Shown here piece by piece: positions 9,107 through 16,883 of a stretch of DNA of 27,247 nt. The position numbers were made by a program, and so were the translations under genes. The notes under the pieces are model-generated. The model worked only from the letters and a program-made list of their open reading frames with translations. It had not been told where the DNA came from and made no database searches. This stretch comes from an uncultured Blastocatellia bacterium. Lineage in GTDB: Bacteria > Acidobacteriota > Blastocatellia > Pyrinomonadales > Pyrinomonadaceae. Numbering within the stretch: position 1 is the stretch's first letter; every line of letters begins with the position of its first letter. The stretch lies in contig CAMLLD010000081.1 in NCBI GenBank assembly GCA_946480785.1, positions 1-27,247 of the forward strand, read 5' to 3'.

Positions 9107-9898
9107 ATGAAAAAGACAAAACTCGTTCTATCCTTGATCATTTTCGTATGCAGCGTCTTCTTCGCTTCATGCAGCGGCGGCGGCAGTCAGGTGCAATCCG
9201 GATTCTACGCATTTGGTGAACGGTGGGTTCAAGTAGCGGGCACTAACAGCTTCGTATATGTAAGCCCCACGAATATCAGCGGCCAATGGTTGTCTGACTA
9301 TTCCGGTGCGACAGGTAACGTTCGCTCGTTCTCGTTTTTATGTTTGGGTCCCTGCCCGATCGAGAGCGGCCGAGTGCCGGCGCGCTGGAACATAGTAGCC
9401 GGCACGCCACAATTGGAATGCATTGGCTACCTCGAGCCTAATCAAAGAGATGTCACGTTGAATACCACGCAAACAAGCAGGTGTGTCATACCTGGCATCG
9501 TCTTTCCTTTTGCGCCAGCCCCGAACTCGGTGAATTTGCTCGCTCCGCCAGCCACTTTTGAAATGACTGGAGAAGGGCTCAGTACTGCGTACGGCATGCC
9601 CTACATCGAGTATCGAGACATATATACGGGTGCTCTCATCGGCGCCACATCTGCAACCACGGTCAACGCCAAAGGCACCTGGTTACAAGCTGCCATGCCG
9701 GATCTTTCTTCGGTTTACTCAGGCGGTTACACCGTGCTCGTGAGCAACATTAGATCTGATGGCACTTTAGAAGCTGTAGGGACTTCAACGGTCGAGTGCT
9801 ACGGAAGAGACTATGTTTATGATCCGCCACCAGATCCGGGTCCATGTGATTGCCCGCCGGATATGCCGTGCTTACCTTGTGAGCCGATCATTCAGTAA
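9107..9898 (+). CDS. Predicted lipoprotein, unknown function, possible IPT/TIG-like fold
   Basis: This is a 263-residue exported protein with a type II signal peptide (lipobox FASC, then Ser-Gly-Gly-Gly), so it is probably lipid-anchored. The mature part is rich in Gly, Ser, Thr and aromatic residues, as in beta-sandwich proteins. Residues about 145-225, around PATFEMTGEGL and YTVLVSN, resemble an IPT/TIG-type immunoglobulin fold, but this is weak. The tail, from about residue 240, is a Pro/Cys-rich string with four cysteines in CDCPPDMPCLPC, which could form disulphides or bind metal. AAGGAG ends 8 nt before the ATG and overlaps the upstream stop. A hairpin follows at 9902-9961. Confidence 0.75.
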   Translation: MKKTKLVLSLIIFVCSVFFASCSGGGSQVQSGFYAFGERWVQVAGTNSFVYVSPTNISGQWLSDYSGATGNVRSFSFLCLGPCPIESGRVPARWNIVAGTPQLECIGYLEPNQRDVTLNTTQTSRCVIPGIVFPFAPAPNSVNLLAPPATFEMTGEGLSTAYGMPYIEYRDIYTGALIGATSATTVNAKGTWLQAAMPDLSSVYSGGYTVLVSNIRSDGTLEAVGTSTVECYGRDYVYDPPPDPGPCDCPPDMPCLPCEPIIQ

Positions 9899-9901
9899 TT
9901 A

Positions 9902-9961
9902 GTAGGCGGTTCGTACCGTGACGTGCTTTCGACGCAAGATCGCGCGTCACGGTACTCCTAC
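9902..9961. terminator. Long hairpin between the lipoprotein gene and tRNA-Arg
   Basis: The arms GTACCGTGACGTGC (9913-9926) and GCGCGTCACGGTAC (9942-9955) pair over 14 bp with one G-U and a 15-nt loop. An outer 5-bp pair, GTAGG/CCTAC, extends it to 60 nt with an asymmetric bulge. It sits where the rightward operon and the leftward tRNA transcript both end. No clear U-tract follows on either strand, so it may be a factor-dependent terminator, an mRNA stabiliser or a small mobile palindrome. Confidence 0.5.
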
Positions 9962-9968
9962 ATCGGAC

Positions 9969-10045
9969 TGGTGCCCCCGGCGCGATTCCAACGCGCGACC
10001 TTCCGCTTAGGAGGCGGACGCTCTATGCAGCTGAGCTACGGGAGC
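9969..10045 (-). tRNA. tRNA-Arg (anticodon CCU)
   Basis: The minus strand folds into a cloverleaf of 77 nt including an encoded CCA. The acceptor 5' strand GCTCCCG pairs with 3' CGGGGGC through one G-U, followed by discriminator A and CCA. The D arm begins GCTCAGC. The anticodon stem TCCGC/GCGGA encloses the loop C-U-CCU-A-A, which gives anticodon CCU, reading AGG arginine codons. The T arm contains GTTGGAATC, close to the usual GTTCGAATC. It stands alone, with no other tRNA nearby. Confidence 0.95.
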
Positions 10046-10106
10046 ACAGGGGTGAATCGTAATCGTGAAGTGAGTAAAACGTAAAGCAGCAACCGCTCTA
10101 TGAAAC

Positions 10107-10610
10107 TCACACGCGCTTTGTTGCGCGCGGCATAGGTTCTAATTCCCGAGTCGTAGTTTCAGTGATACTCGCCGGCTCGAATGAAGCCACAGTCGCTTCA
10201 ATACGCGCGCGGGGCGCATTCTCGATCGCTCGCGGATCGTGTTCGACGTTCGTCAAACGCAGCCGCGCTTCTCGCGCCTTCAACTTCTTGAAAAAACCGC
10301 CACGAATCAGATTCGCCAGCCCGAAGCCACTCACGACAAAAGCACTGACCACAAAAAGCAGCCAGATCCAAAGAAACACCGGGTTTGTCAGATGCGGCAG
10401 CGTGACGGCGCCAAACACGAACAGGTAGTTCAGCAGAATCAGCACGCTCGCCAGCATCAACGAGATACCTCTGATCTCCCGCTTTTCGCGCTGAAGCTGA
10501 CTAGCGCTGTTCGCTACCAGGTCGATCACGAGGTCGAGCGACAACCCACAGCGCGAACAAAACCTCATCTCGTTGGAAGCCTGCTCGTGACCGCAATGTG
10601 GACAAAACAT
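10107..10610 (-). CDS. Zinc-ribbon membrane protein
   Basis: This is a 167-residue integral membrane protein. It opens with a double-Cys zinc ribbon, CPHC at residues 3-6 and CSRC at 18-21, which is a complete set of four ligands. Two hydrophobic helices follow, at about residues 50-72 and 78-102. A basic stretch (RGGFFKKLKAREARLRL) and a polar tail of about 50 residues follow, predicted to be cytoplasmic. The start ATG has GGAG 7 nt upstream. Proteins with this layout are widespread and mostly uncharacterised, so I assign no function beyond metal binding and membrane location. It lies downstream of apt on the same strand, separated by about 120 bp that contain the 17-bp tandem repeat. Confidence 0.82.
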   Translation of the reverse strand: MFCPHCGHEQASNEMRFCSRCGLSLDLVIDLVANSASQLQREKREIRGISLMLASVLILLNYLFVFGAVTLPHLTNPVFLWIWLLFVVSAFVVSGFGLANLIRGGFFKKLKAREARLRLTNVEHDPRAIENAPRARIEATVASFEPASITETTTRELEPMPRATKRV

Positions 10611-10660
10611 GGAATTGCTCCAGTGTCACTGATACGCGCGCCTGAGGTTCGCAACCAAAA

Positions 10661-10745
10661 AACTACGACCGGCACTTATCTCCGACTGGCACGTAACTAC
10701 GGCTGGTACTTAACTACAACTGGTACTCAACTACGACTGATACTT
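10661..10745. repeat. 17-bp tandem repeat, five copies, overlapping the end of apt
   Basis: There are five adjoining 17-nt units with plus-strand consensus AACTACGACTGGTACTT (10661-10677, 10678-10694, 10695-10711, 10712-10728, 10729-10745), and a degenerate sixth at 10746-10762 inside apt. The last full unit encodes the apt C-terminus and its TAG stop. Because 17 is not a multiple of three, successive units put TAG in different frames on the apt strand. There are no spacers, so it is not a CRISPR array. Confidence 0.88.
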
Positions 10746-11252
10746 GATCAACGACCGCACGTCGTACCCCGCCAACTTCTCGCGCCCGTTCAAAAACTCC
10801 AACTCCACTACGAACACCAACCCCACCACCGTTCCACCAAGTTGCTCGACCAGATCAACCACGGCGCGCGCGGTGCCGCCAGTCGCCAATAAGTCGTCGG
10901 CGATGATCACGCGGTGGCCGTCACCAACAGCGTCGCGGTGGATCTGTAACGTGTCCTGACCATATTCGAGGTCATAAGAGATCGACGCGCACTCAGCCGG
11001 AAGCTTGCGCGGCTTGCGTACCGGCACGAAACCGGCGCCGAGGTGATAAGCCAGCGCGGGCGCGAAAATGAATCCACGCGCCTCGATCCCCAGCACCGAA
11101 TCAACGCGCTCACCTTCAAACTCCGCCGCGAGCGCATCAACCGTATTGCGCAAACCCTCGGGATGCTTCAGCAACGTCGTGATGTCATAAAAATTAATGC
11201 CGGGTTTCGGAAAATCCGGCACTTCACGTATCAACGCTTTAAGTTGGTCCAT
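10731..11252 (-). CDS. apt: Adenine phosphoribosyltransferase
   Basis: This cytoplasmic purine-salvage enzyme converts adenine and PRPP to AMP and pyrophosphate. The 173-residue length is typical. The N-terminus ([18 protein letters not shown]) is the family signature. Further on come [28 protein letters not shown] and the PRPP-binding loop [14 protein letters not shown] at about residues 117-130. The end LIKYQS and its TAG stop lie inside the last unit of the 17-bp tandem repeat, so the C-terminus has probably been shaped by that repeat. It is 9 bp downstream of acyP and probably cotranscribed with it; its Shine-Dalgarno is weak. A TGGTCCA heptamer overlaps its start codon. Confidence 0.96.
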   Translation of the reverse strand: MDQLKALIREVPDFPKPGINFYDITTLLKHPEGLRNTVDALAAEFEGERVDSVLGIEARGFIFAPALAYHLGAGFVPVRKPRKLPAECASISYDLEYGQDTLQIHRDAVGDGHRVIIADDLLATGGTARAVVDLVEQLGGTVVGLVFVVELEFLNGREKLAGYDVRSLIKYQS

Positions 11253-11261
11253 GTCTTGACG

Positions 11262-11537
11262 CTATCTCTCAATGCGAAATGCCGAATACGTCCCTGTCGG
11301 CTCCAGGTTGATCTCCTCCAACTGATCCACGACCGCCCACTGCGGCCCGGTGGCTAAATCGTGCTTGAACGCTTCCACCCGACTCTCCGGTCCTTCCGCA
11401 AACGCCTCGACGCTGCCATCCGGACAGTTGCGCACGTAACCAACAACCTGATGCCGCGCGGCTGCTCGCTGCGCAAAAAAGCGATACCCAACTCCCTGCA
11501 CTTCACCGCGGATCAAAAACTTTCGCGCTACTCCCAA
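11262..11537 (-). CDS. acyP: Acylphosphatase
   Basis: This small cytoplasmic enzyme hydrolyses acyl phosphates. At 91 residues it has the normal size. The signature GEVQGVGYRFFAQ contains the phosphate-binding Arg (in GVGYR), and the catalytic Asn lies in GYVRNCPDGSVEAFAEG. The start is TTG, since no ATG lies at the N-terminus of the conserved domain; a GGGGG-type ribosome site precedes it by 6 nt. It sits between a small exported protein gene and apt on the same strand with short gaps, so the three are probably one transcript. Confidence 0.94.
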   Translation of the reverse strand: MGVARKFLIRGEVQGVGYRFFAQRAAARHQVVGYVRNCPDGSVEAFAEGPESRVEAFKHDLATGPQWAVVDQLEEINLEPTGTYSAFRIER

Positions 11538-11554
11538 AACAATCCCCCTCGTCC

Positions 11555-11974
11555 TTACTTACACTTCACCAACTTGCCCGGCTTGCCCTTCTCGAGCGTG
11601 AACGTCTCCGCATCCTCGGCATCAGCAAGCTTCATGGTCAACGTCATCGTGTCGCCTTTGATCTCGCCCGAGTACGTCGCGGGCTGCGATCGCTCAGCAC
11701 TACCAGCGCGCACCGGCCCGCCGCGTTCCGGCGTAAACGTGCCGCGCCACTCAAACTTCCCTTCACTATCGACAACGAGCGGTCCCTCGATCGCACCGTG
11801 AGCACAATCGTATTCAACTTTCGCCGACTGCGAACCCACATCGATACTCACGTGCGGGCCGCCCCAAAGTCCGGCGCCGAGTCGTTTCGTCTTTTGGCTG
11901 CCTGCTGAAACCATAAACCCACCGAGCAACAACCCAACAACCAGCAGAACACTCGAGCGTCTCTGCAAATACAT
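11555..11974 (-). CDS. Small exported protein of unknown function
   Basis: This is a 139-residue secreted or periplasmic protein. The N-terminus, MYLQRRSSVLLVVGLLLGGFMVSAGSQ, is a clear signal peptide (about residues 1-24). The mature part is rich in beta-type strands, including GLWGGPHVSIDVGSQSAKVEYDC, FEWRGTFTPERGG and TYSGEIKGDTMTLTMKL, and ends KLVKCK; its two Cys could pair. The reading frame is open for another 71 codons upstream, but that extension is Arg-rich and not gene-like. The ATG used here has GAGG 8 nt upstream and starts the signal peptide. It leads the acyP-apt group. I do not recognise the family. Confidence 0.72.
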   Translation of the reverse strand: MYLQRRSSVLLVVGLLLGGFMVSAGSQKTKRLGAGLWGGPHVSIDVGSQSAKVEYDCAHGAIEGPLVVDSEGKFEWRGTFTPERGGPVRAGSAERSQPATYSGEIKGDTMTLTMKLADAEDAETFTLEKGKPGKLVKCK

Positions 11975-12083
11975 CTCAAGCACCTCGGCGCGCATTGTAA
12001 CCAAGCCCGAACAAGATGCCCAACACACTCTCAGCCGCGAAACTTTCCGCCACGAGGTCGCGTAATACCGAGACTTACGGGTG

Positions 12084-12095
12084 AGAACATGTTCT
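12084..12095. promoter_or_regulatory. Palindrome AGAACATGTTCT
   Basis: This perfect 12-bp palindrome lies in the 239-bp divergent spacer between the small exported protein gene and the M16 operon. GAAC and GTTC are only 2 nt apart, unlike the LexA boxes of Gram-positives, which have 4. It may be an operator for an unknown regulator. Confidence 0.3.
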
Positions 12096-12155
12096 GCTAA
12101 ACTTCGCAGCGCCCTTTCATCCAAATCTGCGTAGCTCAATCTCGATTTTTTCACT

Positions 12156-12175
12156 GACAGACGAGGTCGTCTGTC
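12156..12175. promoter_or_regulatory. Palindrome GACAGACGA-GG-TCGTCTGTC
   Basis: The perfect 9-bp arms are separated by GG, starting 58 bp upstream of the first M16 peptidase gene. Position and symmetry fit a dimeric repressor site. A following partial copy, GTCTACGTC, is not symmetric. Confidence 0.45.
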
Positions 12176-12213
12176 GTCTACGTCCAAGTTTCAAAGCGAG
12201 GGTTCCTACAACT

Positions 12214-13599
12214 ATGCAACGATTAGCAGTCACCTGCCTGGCGCTCATCATCGCGCTCACCGGCAGCGTCTCGATGTTCCATCCGGCTCAAGCCAAGGCG
12301 CTCAACATTCCCGTGGTCTACTACAAGCTGCCGAACGGGCTGAAGGTCGTGATCTCCGAAGATCACACCGCGCCGGTCGTCACGGTCGCCGTCTATTACA
12401 ACGTCGGCTTTCGTCTCGAACCGAAAGGCCGTACCGGCTTCGCGCACCTGTTCGAGCACATGATGTTTCAGGGCTCGGCGAACGTGAAGAAGTTTGAGCA
12501 CGCGAAATACGTCGAAGCAAACGGCGGCAGTCTTAACGGCCACACCGATTTCGATTACACAAACTACTTCGAAACGATGCCGAGCAATCGCGTGGAACTC
12601 GGGCTCTGGCTGGAATCCGATCGCATGCGCTCGCTCGACGTCAGCGAAGAGAATTTGAAGAACCAGCAGAACGTGGTGAGCGAAGAGGTGCGCGTCAACG
12701 TGCTCAACCAGCCGTATCAGTTCTTCGAGTGGATCAGTCTGTGGGAAAACGCCTTTACTAACTGGAACAACTCGCACAACGGCTACGGCGATCTCGCGGA
12801 GATCAACGCGGCCACCATCGAGGACGTGCGCAGTTTCTTCAAAACTTATTACGCGCCCAACAACGCCGTGCTCACGGTTGTCGGCGATGTTGACGTGAAC
12901 GACGTGAAGAAGATGGTCGAGAAACACTTCGCCGCGATTCCGTCGCAACCGGCGCCCGCGCGCGCAGATCTAACCGAGCCGCCGCAAACAAAAGAAAAGC
13001 GCGTCTCGCAAACCGACAAACTCGCGAACCTCCCGGCGATGGCAATCGGTTACCACGTGCCGCCGCAAAACTCGCCTGATTTTCCGGCGATGGCATTGCT
13101 GGTCCAAATACTTCAGGGCGACGAGAGCTCGCGCTGGTATCAACGTCTCATCAAGGAGAAAGAGTTGACGCTCGATCTCACCGGCGGACTCAATCTCTTC
13201 GGCAACGAGTTCGATTACACCGGCCCGATGATCATGACCACGCGCATGACTTACAAACCGGGTCACACGGCTGACGAAGTGCTGCGCGAGATGGACGCCG
13301 TCGTGGCCGATATCGTCGCGAAAGGCGTGAGCGACAAAGAACTCGCGGACGCGAAGGTCCGCTATCGCTCAAACTTCTATAACCAGATCGAATCGAGCTT
13401 CGGCAAAACGCATCTGCTCTCCGCGCTCGCGCTCTTCCGCGACGATCCGCAGCAGATCAACTCGCTGTTGACGCCGTTTGAGAACGTCACCGCAGCGCAG
13501 GTCAAGAGTGCGGCCGCGAAGTATCTCGTCGCGACGAACCGCACCGTGATCGATCGCGTTCCCGAAGCCAAGCCCGCTCAACCAAAGTCGGCGCAGTAG
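12214..13599 (+). CDS. Exported M16 family zinc peptidase (active subunit)
   Basis: This is a 461-residue metallopeptidase of the pitrilysin/processing-peptidase family, probably periplasmic. A signal peptide covers residues 1-28 (cleavage after AQA). The inverted zinc motif HLFEH is at 78-82, with catalytic Glu81, and the third ligand is probably Glu158 in SEEVR. The two M16 halves follow: the N-terminal domain to about 225, and the C-terminal domain with RWYQRLIKEKELTLDL. GAGGG lies about 10 nt before the ATG. It is 27 bp upstream of a second M16 gene that lacks the zinc motif. Bacterial M16 proteins are often encoded as such pairs that form a heterodimer. The substrate is unknown. The palindrome at 12156-12175 may regulate the operon. 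Confidence 0.93.
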   Translation: MQRLAVTCLALIIALTGSVSMFHPAQAKALNIPVVYYKLPNGLKVVISEDHTAPVVTVAVYYNVGFRLEPKGRTGFAHLFEHMMFQGSANVKKFEHAKYVEANGGSLNGHTDFDYTNYFETMPSNRVELGLWLESDRMRSLDVSEENLKNQQNVVSEEVRVNVLNQPYQFFEWISLWENAFTNWNNSHNGYGDLAEINAATIEDVRSFFKTYYAPNNAVLTVVGDVDVNDVKKMVEKHFAAIPSQPAPARADLTEPPQTKEKRVSQTDKLANLPAMAIGYHVPPQNSPDFPAMALLVQILQGDESSRWYQRLIKEKELTLDLTGGLNLFGNEFDYTGPMIMTTRMTYKPGHTADEVLREMDAVVADIVAKGVSDKELADAKVRYRSNFYNQIESSFGKTHLLSALALFRDDPQQINSLLTPFENVTAAQVKSAAAKYLVATNRTVIDRVPEAKPAQPKSAQ

Positions 13600-13626
13600 C
13601 GGCACAGATTACAGAGGCATACTCAG

Positions 13627-15042
13627 ATGAAAAACTTACTGATCCTAATCACACTCGTCTTAATCACAGCCCCGGCAATCGCGCAACAAAAAACTCCGCC
13701 TTCGCCAGGTCCGGCGCGGCCGTTGAACCTGCCGAAGATCACCGAAAAGAAACTCGCGAACGGACTGACCGTCGTGCTCGCGCCGCTGCCGAACGTGCCG
13801 AAGGTCACGGCGTTACTCACGTTCCGCTCGGCCACTACCGCGAGCGATCGTGATGCGCATCCCGGCATCGCGCAGATCGCGGCGTCAGTCGCGAACGAAG
13901 GCACCGACACGCGCACCAGCAAACAGATCAAGGAAGAACTGCGTTCGATCGGCGGCTCGCTCGGTCTGGGCAGCGACGCCGACTCGACGACGATGAATGC
14001 GAGCTCGCTTTCGGAGTTCTCGGCACGACTATTCGACTTGATGAGCGACGTGGCCCAACATCCGTCGTTTCCGGAAACCGAAGTGAAGCTCGCCCAGGAG
14101 AACACGATTCAGCAGATTCGTGCGGGCCGCGCCGATCCGGGTTTTCTCGTCAACGAACGTTTTCAGAAAGCAGTCTTCGGGAATCATCCGTACGGGTTTG
14201 TAGTCCCGGATGAAAAATCGATCAATGCGTTGACACCCGCGGATCTGCGCGGCTTTGTCGGCAAGTACTACATTCCCAACGCCGCGCACCTCGTCGTGGT
14301 GGGCGACATCGACGTCGACAAAACTTTCGCGGAGATCGAGAAAGCGTTTGGCAGTTGGAAGAGCGGGACCGTGCCGCCCGACGACAATCCGGCCGTGCCG
14401 AAACGCGATAAGCGCCAGATCTACTTCGTGAATCGTCCCGGCTCGATCCAGTCGGCCATCTACATCGGCAACACGAGCATTCCGCGCAAAGACAAAGACT
14501 ACTTCGCCATTCGCACCGCCAACATCATCTACGGCGGCTCGTTCTATTCGCGCTTGACGCGCAATATCCGCGAAAGCAAAGGCTACACTTATTCGCCCTT
14601 CAGCTCGGCGAACACACAAGCGAAGACCGGCTCGTTTTTCGCCGGCGCGTTCGTGCGCAATGAAGTGACTGGTCCAACGTTGCTGGAAATTTTTTACGAG
14701 CTCGATCGCATGCGCGTGTTGCCCGTCACCGACGAGGAACTGAACGCGGCGAAGGAATACAGCACCGGCAACTTCTCCGTCGAGCTTGCCAGCCAGCAGG
14801 GACTCGCGGGACGCATCGCCACCATCTACACCTACGATCTCGACAAGAACTTCATCAACGACTTCCGCCCGAAGATCGAAGCCTTAACACCGGCGGACAT
14901 CCAGCACGTCGCAGCGAAATATTTCGACACGTATCACGCAGCGGTCGTGATTGTCGGCGACTGGGAGAAGGTGAAGGATCAGGTCGAGCCGTTTGGGGAC
15001 GTGACGATCTACGATGCGGAGGGCAACGTCGTAACGAAGTAG
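13627..15042 (+). CDS. Exported M16 family protein (non-catalytic partner)
   Basis: This is a 471-residue M16 homologue with a signal peptide (residues 1-19, cleavage near AIAQ). Where the active partner has HLFEH, this protein has HPGIAQIAASVANEGT, so the zinc ligands and the catalytic Glu are missing. The C-terminal half keeps the substrate-binding R/Y-type segment, FYSRLTRNIRESKGYTYSPFS. This is the pattern of the inactive subunit in two-gene M16 systems. It directly follows the active gene in the same operon. The protein ends 7 bp before the tail of a convergent small gene. Confidence 0.92.
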   Translation: MKNLLILITLVLITAPAIAQQKTPPSPGPARPLNLPKITEKKLANGLTVVLAPLPNVPKVTALLTFRSATTASDRDAHPGIAQIAASVANEGTDTRTSKQIKEELRSIGGSLGLGSDADSTTMNASSLSEFSARLFDLMSDVAQHPSFPETEVKLAQENTIQQIRAGRADPGFLVNERFQKAVFGNHPYGFVVPDEKSINALTPADLRGFVGKYYIPNAAHLVVVGDIDVDKTFAEIEKAFGSWKSGTVPPDDNPAVPKRDKRQIYFVNRPGSIQSAIYIGNTSIPRKDKDYFAIRTANIIYGGSFYSRLTRNIRESKGYTYSPFSSANTQAKTGSFFAGAFVRNEVTGPTLLEIFYELDRMRVLPVTDEELNAAKEYSTGNFSVELASQQGLAGRIATIYTYDLDKNFINDFRPKIEALTPADIQHVAAKYFDTYHAAVVIVGDWEKVKDQVEPFGDVTIYDAEGNVVTK

Positions 15043-15049
15043 AAGTCGT

Positions 15050-15229
15050 TTACGACAACAACCAGCTCACGTAATTAGTAAACTGGTCCAACATCACGCC
15101 GCCTTCTTTCATGAGGCCGGTGACGACAAGGACCAGTTTATCTCCGAGCAGAAACGGCGCAAGCGCCAGGGAGACCGAGCCAAAGATGAGCAGGTTGGAA
15201 GTCGCGTCGGACAGGTCTGATTTCTTCAT
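15050..15229 (-). CDS. Small hydrophobic membrane protein
   Basis: This is a 59-residue protein with a charged start (MKKSDLSDATSN), a hydrophobic stretch at about residues 11-34 (LLIFGSVSLALAPFLLGDKLVLVV) and a possible amphipathic end. The start ATG has GAGG 6 nt upstream; a TTG two codons earlier is less likely. It sits tail to tail with the M16 operon and is divergent from the hydrolase. No family is recognised. The good ribosome site and membrane character support a real gene, but its shortness leaves doubt. Confidence 0.55.
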   Translation of the reverse strand: MKKSDLSDATSNLLIFGSVSLALAPFLLGDKLVLVVTGLMKEGGVMLDQFTNYVSWLLS

Positions 15230-15329
15230 AGGCAACCTCTAGCCGCGGATTTTGCAGCAAAGAATATGCCTTCTCGGAATGCCCGTAAATCGCGTGGTTG
15301 GCCCATTCAAGCGGTGGCCCTCGCCGCCA

Positions 15330-15352
15330 ACTTGATTGATGTTCAGTCAAGT
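15330..15352. promoter_or_regulatory. Imperfect 23-bp palindrome upstream of the hydrolase gene
   Basis: ACTTGATTGATGTTCAGTCAAGT pairs ACTTGA with TCAAGT and TGA with TCA around a TGT centre; only one position in each arm mismatches. It ends 46 bp before the hydrolase ATG, a usual place for a TetR- or MarR-type operator. A short palindrome, CGAGGCCTCG, follows at 15356-15365. Confidence 0.35.
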
Positions 15353-15398
15353 AGACGAGGCCTCGGTTTTGTGGTAAAGCCTGAGACAAGGAGATCCC

Positions 15399-16880
15399 AT
15401 GCGTAAACCATTCCGTCTTGCACTCTTCCTCGCTGTCGCCTTTATCGTCACGCCGCAGATCGTCAACAGTGAACGGGCTTGGACCGCGAAGCCTTCGCTC
15501 GAGCTGAAGCCTTGCCAGGTGCCGGATCTGAAAGGCGAAGCAAAGTGCGGGACGTTCGAAGTGTTTGAGAACCGCGCCACGAAACAGGGACGAAAGATCA
15601 GTCTGAACATACTCGTCCTCCCCGCGACTGGTCCAAAACGCGCGCCGGATCCGTTGTTCTACTTCGCTGGTGGTCCAGGTTCCGCCGCCACCGAAGACGC
15701 GGTGGGCGTCGCGCCGATGCTGGCGGCGATTCGCGAACAGCGCGATCTCGTGTTTGTGGACCAACGCGGCACGGGCAAGTCGAATCCCCTGAATTGTAAA
15801 CTCGTCGATCCTGCGGATCCGCAGAGTTATCTCGGCTCGTTCTATCCGCTCGAAGCGACGAAGCAGTGTCGCGCAGAGCTCGAAAAGCGCGCGGACCTCA
15901 CGCTCTATACCACCAACATCGCGATGGATGACATCGACGACGTGCGCGCGGCGCTCGGTTACGATCAGATCAATCTTTACGGCGGCTCGTATGGCACGCG
16001 CGCGTCGATGGTCTACATGCGCCGGCATCCGCAGCACGTGCGCGCGGCAGTGCTGCACGGTATCTCGCCGACGAATCAATATATGCCGCTGCACTTTCCG
16101 CAGGACAGCGAACGCGCGCTGCAAGGCGTGCTCGCGGAGTGTGAGGCCGACGAGGCGTGTCACAAAGCGTTTCCAGACGTGAAAGACGATGCCGCGTACG
16201 CGCTCGGGATCCTGCTGCAAAGTCCCGCGCAGGCTGAGGTCCAGTTACCCGGCGCGAAGGAGAAGGTCACGCTAAGGCTCAATGCGAATCTCGCGGGGGA
16301 AGCCGTTCGTTACATGCTCTACAACCCGGTGAGTGCGGCGCGCATTCCGCTTTACCTTCATCTCGCAAGGCATGGCAACTACGTTCCGCTTACGCAAGCG
16401 GCGCTGTGGTTTCGCAAGAACATCGTGTTCGCGGGGGGCGAAGGACTGTATCTGTCGGTGACGTGCGCCGAAGATCTGCCGTGGGTAGATCACGATGAGG
16501 CGAAACGCTTGGCGCAGAACACTTTCCTCGGGGCTTATCGTTACTACGATCAGAGTGAGGCGTGTGAGAATTGGCCCAGGGGAACTGTCGAACCCACTTA
16601 CGGTGAGCCGGTGAAATCGAACAAACCGGTGTTACTGATAACGGGCGAATGGGATCCCGTAACACCGCCCGCGCACGGCGACACCGCAGCGAAGTCGTTG
16701 AGCAACAGTTTGCACATCGTGGTGCCGCACGGCGGTCACGGCCTCAGCGGATTGAAAAACATCGACTGCCTCGATCACCTGATCGCACAATTTGTCGACA
16801 CCGCCTCCGTAAAAACCCTCGATACGGCCTGCATCAAAACGATCACGCGCGAGGGATTTATGTTGGAGCTGCCGAAGTAG
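15399..16880 (+). CDS. Secreted alpha/beta hydrolase, TAP-type (peptidase S33 family)
   Basis: This is a 493-residue exported serine hydrolase resembling tripeptidyl aminopeptidases. The signal peptide is about residues 1-24. The oxyanion motif GGPGSAA is at 91-97, followed by DQRGTGKS at 121-128. The nucleophile elbow GGSYG places Ser197. The TAP C-terminal domain follows, with Asp419 in GEWDPVTPP and His447 in HGGHG, giving a complete triad. The family removes short peptides from N-termini or hydrolyses esters; the exact substrate cannot be read. AAGGAG lies 6 nt before the ATG. The gene stands alone and ends 3 bp from the convergent DoxX gene. It may serve peptide scavenging together with the nearby M16 pair. 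Confidence 0.92.
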   Translation: MRKPFRLALFLAVAFIVTPQIVNSERAWTAKPSLELKPCQVPDLKGEAKCGTFEVFENRATKQGRKISLNILVLPATGPKRAPDPLFYFAGGPGSAATEDAVGVAPMLAAIREQRDLVFVDQRGTGKSNPLNCKLVDPADPQSYLGSFYPLEATKQCRAELEKRADLTLYTTNIAMDDIDDVRAALGYDQINLYGGSYGTRASMVYMRRHPQHVRAAVLHGISPTNQYMPLHFPQDSERALQGVLAECEADEACHKAFPDVKDDAAYALGILLQSPAQAEVQLPGAKEKVTLRLNANLAGEAVRYMLYNPVSAARIPLYLHLARHGNYVPLTQAALWFRKNIVFAGGEGLYLSVTCAEDLPWVDHDEAKRLAQNTFLGAYRYYDQSEACENWPRGTVEPTYGEPVKSNKPVLLITGEWDPVTPPAHGDTAAKSLSNSLHIVVPHGGHGLSGLKNIDCLDHLIAQFVDTASVKTLDTACIKTITREGFMLELPK

Positions 16881-16883
16881 GGA

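Noticed and set aside
10661..10745. Possible CRISPR array
   Set aside because: The 17-bp units adjoin directly without spacers, there are no cas genes, and the array merges into apt coding sequence.
12084..12095. Possible LexA box
   Set aside because: GAAC and GTTC are separated by 2 nt instead of the 4 nt of Gram-positive LexA sites, and the neighbouring genes are not SOS genes.
11975..12187. N-terminal 71-codon extension of the small exported protein at 11555-11974
   Set aside because: The extension is Arg-rich and would bury the signal peptide. It also covers the palindromes of the control region, and the internal ATG has its own GAGG site.
15138..16220. A long minus-strand open frame across the hydrolase gene
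   Set aside because: The plus-strand frame has a complete catalytic triad and a signal peptide. The antisense frame is Arg/His-rich, as expected for a shadow in GC-rich DNA.
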